A DNA stretch of 21,801 nucleotides from Hypsibius dujardini (Eukaryota; Tardigrada; Eutardigrada; Parachela; Hypsibiidae), in contig LRSR01004188.1 in the NCBI GenBank assembly GCA_001579985.1, positions 1-21,801 on the forward strand, given 5' to 3'. Positions 19,817-21,801 of the stretch are shown here, one piece after another; position 1 is the stretch's first letter; each line of letters opens with the position of its first letter. The position numbers and the translations under genes are program-made. Under the pieces are notes generated by a model. The model searched no databases. It was given only the letters and a program-made list of their open reading frames with translations, and was not told the origin of the DNA.

Positions 19817-20206
19817 GTCGCACACAGTGAAATAGTTAAATGGCAAGGGTGAAATGAAATGTACAGTGTATCAGATAAATATCGTAACCTTTGTCTGTCT
19901 CACAGGTCCCGCAGCCATCACAGGAAGCGTCCCGCCACGCCCAGCGACGACGAGGAAGTGGCCGATTCCAAATCCTTGCCGAAAAAGAAGAAGCGCCATC
20001 ACCGTTCACCCGAAGCGTCTCGCGACAAGGAACGCAGTCGTAGGAGGGATGAACCTGCACGGCGAGACGACAAGGAAAGGGGCAGCAGCAAACGCGGTGT
20101 CGACAAGGTGGTAGAAGCCAAGGCCGAGAAGCTCGCTCAAGAACTCTCCGAGGATGAGCTGGAGAACCAACGGAAATTACTGATGAAACAGTTGGGTATT
20201 ATGTAG
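15823..20206 (+). CDS. PRPF40A: Pre-mRNA-processing factor 40 (PRPF40A type), 7 exons
   Basis: Prp40 is a nuclear U1 snRNP-associated scaffold that bridges the 5' splice site and branch-point factors (SF1, U2AF) through its WW domains. Exons: 15823-16132, 16570-17003, 17192-17473, 17858-18178, 18651-18938, 19092-19459, 19906-20206 (TAG). Introns are GT-AG and the product is 767 aa. WW1 spans W30-P55 (second Trp W52) and WW2 spans W71-P96 (W93). FF domains follow: FF1 about 194-246 (AAEAFRKFL), FF2 262-311 (AREMFEKML), FF3 327-390, FF4 400-465 (HREAYQVLLDEL), a degenerate FF5 near 475-535, and FF6 551-603 (LEKAFTQMLKD). The tail, about 610-767, is Lys/Arg/Glu/Ser-rich with several nuclear-localisation-like basic runs (PKKKKRHHR). 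It ends LRKLLMKQLG-like (ENQRKLLMKQLGIM). Vertebrates have PRPF40A and PRPF40B; which one this matches better is untested. The linker between WW2 and FF1 is short, lacking the long proline-rich spacer of mammals. Confidence 0.95.
16271..16376. repeat. Inverted AATC/ATTG clusters in PRPF40A intron 1
   Basis: CAATCAATCAATC at about 16274-16287 is followed by several GATTGATTGG units at 16330-16375. The two clusters are complementary and can pair within intron 1 (16133-16569). Confidence 0.7.
17585..17833. repeat. CAGA tract ending in a perfect hairpin, PRPF40A intron 3
   Basis: The tract has CAGA-type repeats, five copies of ACTGTCAG at about 17604-17641, then more CAGA units. It ends in a perfect inverted repeat: arm 17764-17796, 4-nt loop GTCT (17797-17800), arm 17801-17833. 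The 33-bp arms match without a mismatch, and the hairpin ends 24 nt before the intron's last base (17857). Confidence 0.95.
18276..18606. repeat. TCTG tract in PRPF40A intron 4
   Basis: TCTG units are clean at about 18283-18312 and otherwise degenerate, running through intron 4 (18179-18650) on the sense strand. Confidence 0.85.
19575..19818. repeat. CAGA tract in PRPF40A intron 6
   Basis: CAGA-type repeats on the sense strand, with an almost pure run at about 19770-19815, within intron 6 (19460-19905). The orientation is opposite to the tract in intron 4. Confidence 0.9.
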
Positions 20207-20638
20207 TAACTTGAATCGTCCTGATCACATTCGTCGCTGTTGTTGTTTTTAAACGAGTCGTTTTTTGGCACATTGCACGTTCAATTCCTGGCTAAATTTC
20301 GCGATTTTTTCGTTCAACCTTATCCACACACGATTAATGAAAATATCCTTCTTTCTCACATGGGCAGCTTGTAGCGTTGCACATGTTTCCCCCTTCCTTG
20401 CGCCCTGCGTTGTTGGGTCTGTGGGTTTGCTTTGTTTGAGAAATAATACATTTTCCAGGAAGTCTGAGATTGCCTTGATCGAACACGTTTCAGGAGGTGC
20501 GGAAACAGTTGAGGCTAAAATTGATCAGTATCACCGAGCAACTGTCTTGTCGTGTTGTCAGAACTCTTTGCCGTCCCGTGCGCTCGCCGTGCATTATTCC
20601 GTTTAGTGTATGCTTCAGGGAAAATCCTTTCGGACGAC
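20207..20638 (+). other. PRPF40A 3' UTR and ZMYND10 upstream region
   Basis: The gap between the PRPF40A stop and the ZMYND10 ATG is 432 bp. No canonical AATAAA is present. Two 3' splice-like sites occur: CACGTTTCAG ending about 20493 and TATGCTTCAG ending about 20618. The second is roughly 20 nt before the ATG. This would suit a 5' UTR intron or spliced-leader addition, which is inference. Open frames across the gap show no recognisable protein. Confidence 0.45.
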
Positions 20639-21021
20639 ATGGCTAAAGCGGAAAATGCAGACATTTTATTTTTCAGTGAGATCGAAAGCTACATTGAGAA
20701 TCTGGCGCTACACCAGCTTGAAGATATTGGAAATCTCAGGTATACTCGCATAGTACTGCGTGCTACGTAGTGATCAACTTTTAGTAGATGAAAGGGCGAA
20801 CATGAGAGTAAAATCGACAAGCAGTGGAGGAAAATCAGAACATGGTAACGGAGGCAGGCAGGCAAACCATTATGTAGACAGACTCCGTCAGACAAACATT
20901 TCAAACATTGGTGCTGCGAATAAGTATTTAGAAATGTAGACAGTGACATGCAGGCAGGCAGGCAGACAAACAGGCAGACAAGCCAGACCAGAAAGACGGA
21001 CAAGCGGACAGAGACAGACGA

Positions 21022-21059
<38 letters not shown>

Positions 21060-21737
21060 TGATATACTGTTTTGTCTGAAAGGCCGATGATAAATGGTAA
21101 GGAAATACTCTAACGCTAACCGACTCGTGCCCTATTCCAAACTTTCGAGGGAATATGGCACTGGTACTCCAATATCACTACCGATTCTATTTTTTAGATG
21201 GTTCAATCAACACGAAATGTTGGAGAAGCTCAATCTACAAGCATTATGCGAAGTGAAGATGCGGAAGGAGGAAGTGGTTTGCGATCGCTTCCTCTTTTTC
21301 GAAAAGGTTTGTTGCGATGATGACCAGAATCTGCATTTGTGTCGGCGTGCTAGGCCTTCTTCTTCTGTGGAGTCGACTCGTTTGCAAGAGTGCAATAATC
21401 ATGTTGCTTGTCCCCGCTAGGCATCTCTTCTGGTGGAGATCTTAGTAGCACAAAGCATATGGACCAAAAAAGTGTTCCCACACATCTTGACCTTTATGCG
21501 GCAGACCTCGCAAGCTTTTCCCACTTACATGGTGGTAAGATTCCAATTACAATAGTAAAATATTTTGCAGAAAAATCGTCACACAAATTCTCATTAATAG
21601 TAGCTGTTCCACACGGTCACGGCGGCCAGCCTTTTGGAGACCCTCACCTATAGCGAATCTTTTTGTCAAGCTTTAGATGATTCCGCAATGGATCTCATAG
21701 AGTTCTGCCACACTTGCATTGGTGACCAAATCGAAAG
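20639..21737 (+). CDS. ZMYND10: Zinc finger MYND domain-containing protein 10, 5' part (first 4 exons)
   Basis: ZMYND10 is a cytoplasmic co-chaperone needed to assemble axonemal dynein arms in motile cilia. Exons: 20639-20739, 21198-21306, 21421-21534, and 21604 to about 21737, then the intron runs off the window. The first three junctions are GT-AG and preserve frame (R34 split, then phase 0). Residues 9-45 align without gaps to the human N-terminus, with WFNQHEMLEKLNLQAL matching human WNQQHENLEKLNMQAI. Exon 3 carries LVEILVAQSIWTKKVFP, against human LVEELIAVEMWKQKVFP, and ends FPTYMV. Exon 4 carries FHTVTAASLLETL and FCQALDDSAMDLIEFCH. The C-terminal MYND zinc finger lies outside the window. 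The exon 4 end (GAAAG|GTCAGA) is a guess; GT sites nearby could also be used. Confidence 0.9.
20868..21062. repeat. CAGA/CAGG tract in ZMYND10 intron 1
   Basis: CAGGCAGG and CAGACAGA units on the sense strand inside intron 1 (20740-21197), purest at about 21020-21050. Confidence 0.85.
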
Positions 21738-21754
21738 GTCAGAGGAGGAATGTC

Positions 21755-21801
21755 TTCTGTGTGTCTGTCATTCTCTGTGTCTGTCTGTCTGTCTGTCTGT
21801 C
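21755..21801. repeat. TCTG tract running off the right edge
   Basis: TCTG units begin just after the proposed 5' splice site of ZMYND10 exon 4 and continue to the end of the window, supporting an intron here. Confidence 0.85.

Noticed and set aside
20265-20606. Plus-strand frame between PRPF40A and ZMYND10
   Set aside because: It has no domain or homologue and fits a UTR/intergenic stretch; the ZMYND10 frame starts independently at 20639.

Overview
The window is nuclear DNA of an animal. All five recognisable genes are intron-containing orthologues or relatives of metazoan proteins. Every intron I placed starts with GT and ends with AG, and the exon phases join into full-length proteins. The genes are compact (24-461 nt exons in most genes, introns of about 150-1060 nt). 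Almost every intron and intergenic gap carries TCTG/CAGA or AATC/ATTG tetranucleotide tracts. A ZMYND10 gene implies motile cilia. Gene density, repeat style and a divergent orphan GPCR would suit a flatworm or another lophotrochozoan, but the sequence does not settle the phylum.

Layout. 1-901: possible edge of a C2H2-like zinc-finger ORF (open at the left edge, perhaps retroelement-derived) and the 3' flank of the next gene. 902-6482 (-): EIF3C, eight coding exons, 916 aa, complete. 6483-8885: divergent intergenic region with CCAAT boxes, a four-copy 25-bp CCAAT tandem array, a fold-back MITE and a short 31/32-bp tandem repeat. 8886-11046 (+): a two-exon rhodopsin-like GPCR whose single intron holds two fold-back MITEs. 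11047-12053: convergent intergenic region with a long TCTG tract. 12054-15411 (-): mitochondrial short-chain 3-hydroxyacyl-CoA dehydrogenase (HADH), nine exons, including a 24-nt microexon. 15412-15822: 411-bp head-to-head promoter region. 15823-20206 (+): PRPF40A-type splicing factor, seven exons, 767 aa. 20639 to the right edge (+): 5' part of ZMYND10, four exons visible.

The genes are unrelated housekeeping or ciliary functions: translation initiation, fatty-acid beta-oxidation, U1 snRNP/splicing, dynein-arm assembly and one receptor. There is no operon-like pathway grouping. The most unusual content is non-coding: a Harbinger-like MITE with a TTA duplication and a recognisable empty-site copy beside it; two TA-flanked fold-back MITE families; oppositely oriented TCTG/CAGA tracts flanking frame-neutral exons in three genes; a perfect 33-bp hairpin just upstream of a PRPF40A 3' splice site; and an array of degenerate GACATTNTGTCC-like motifs in a HADH intron.
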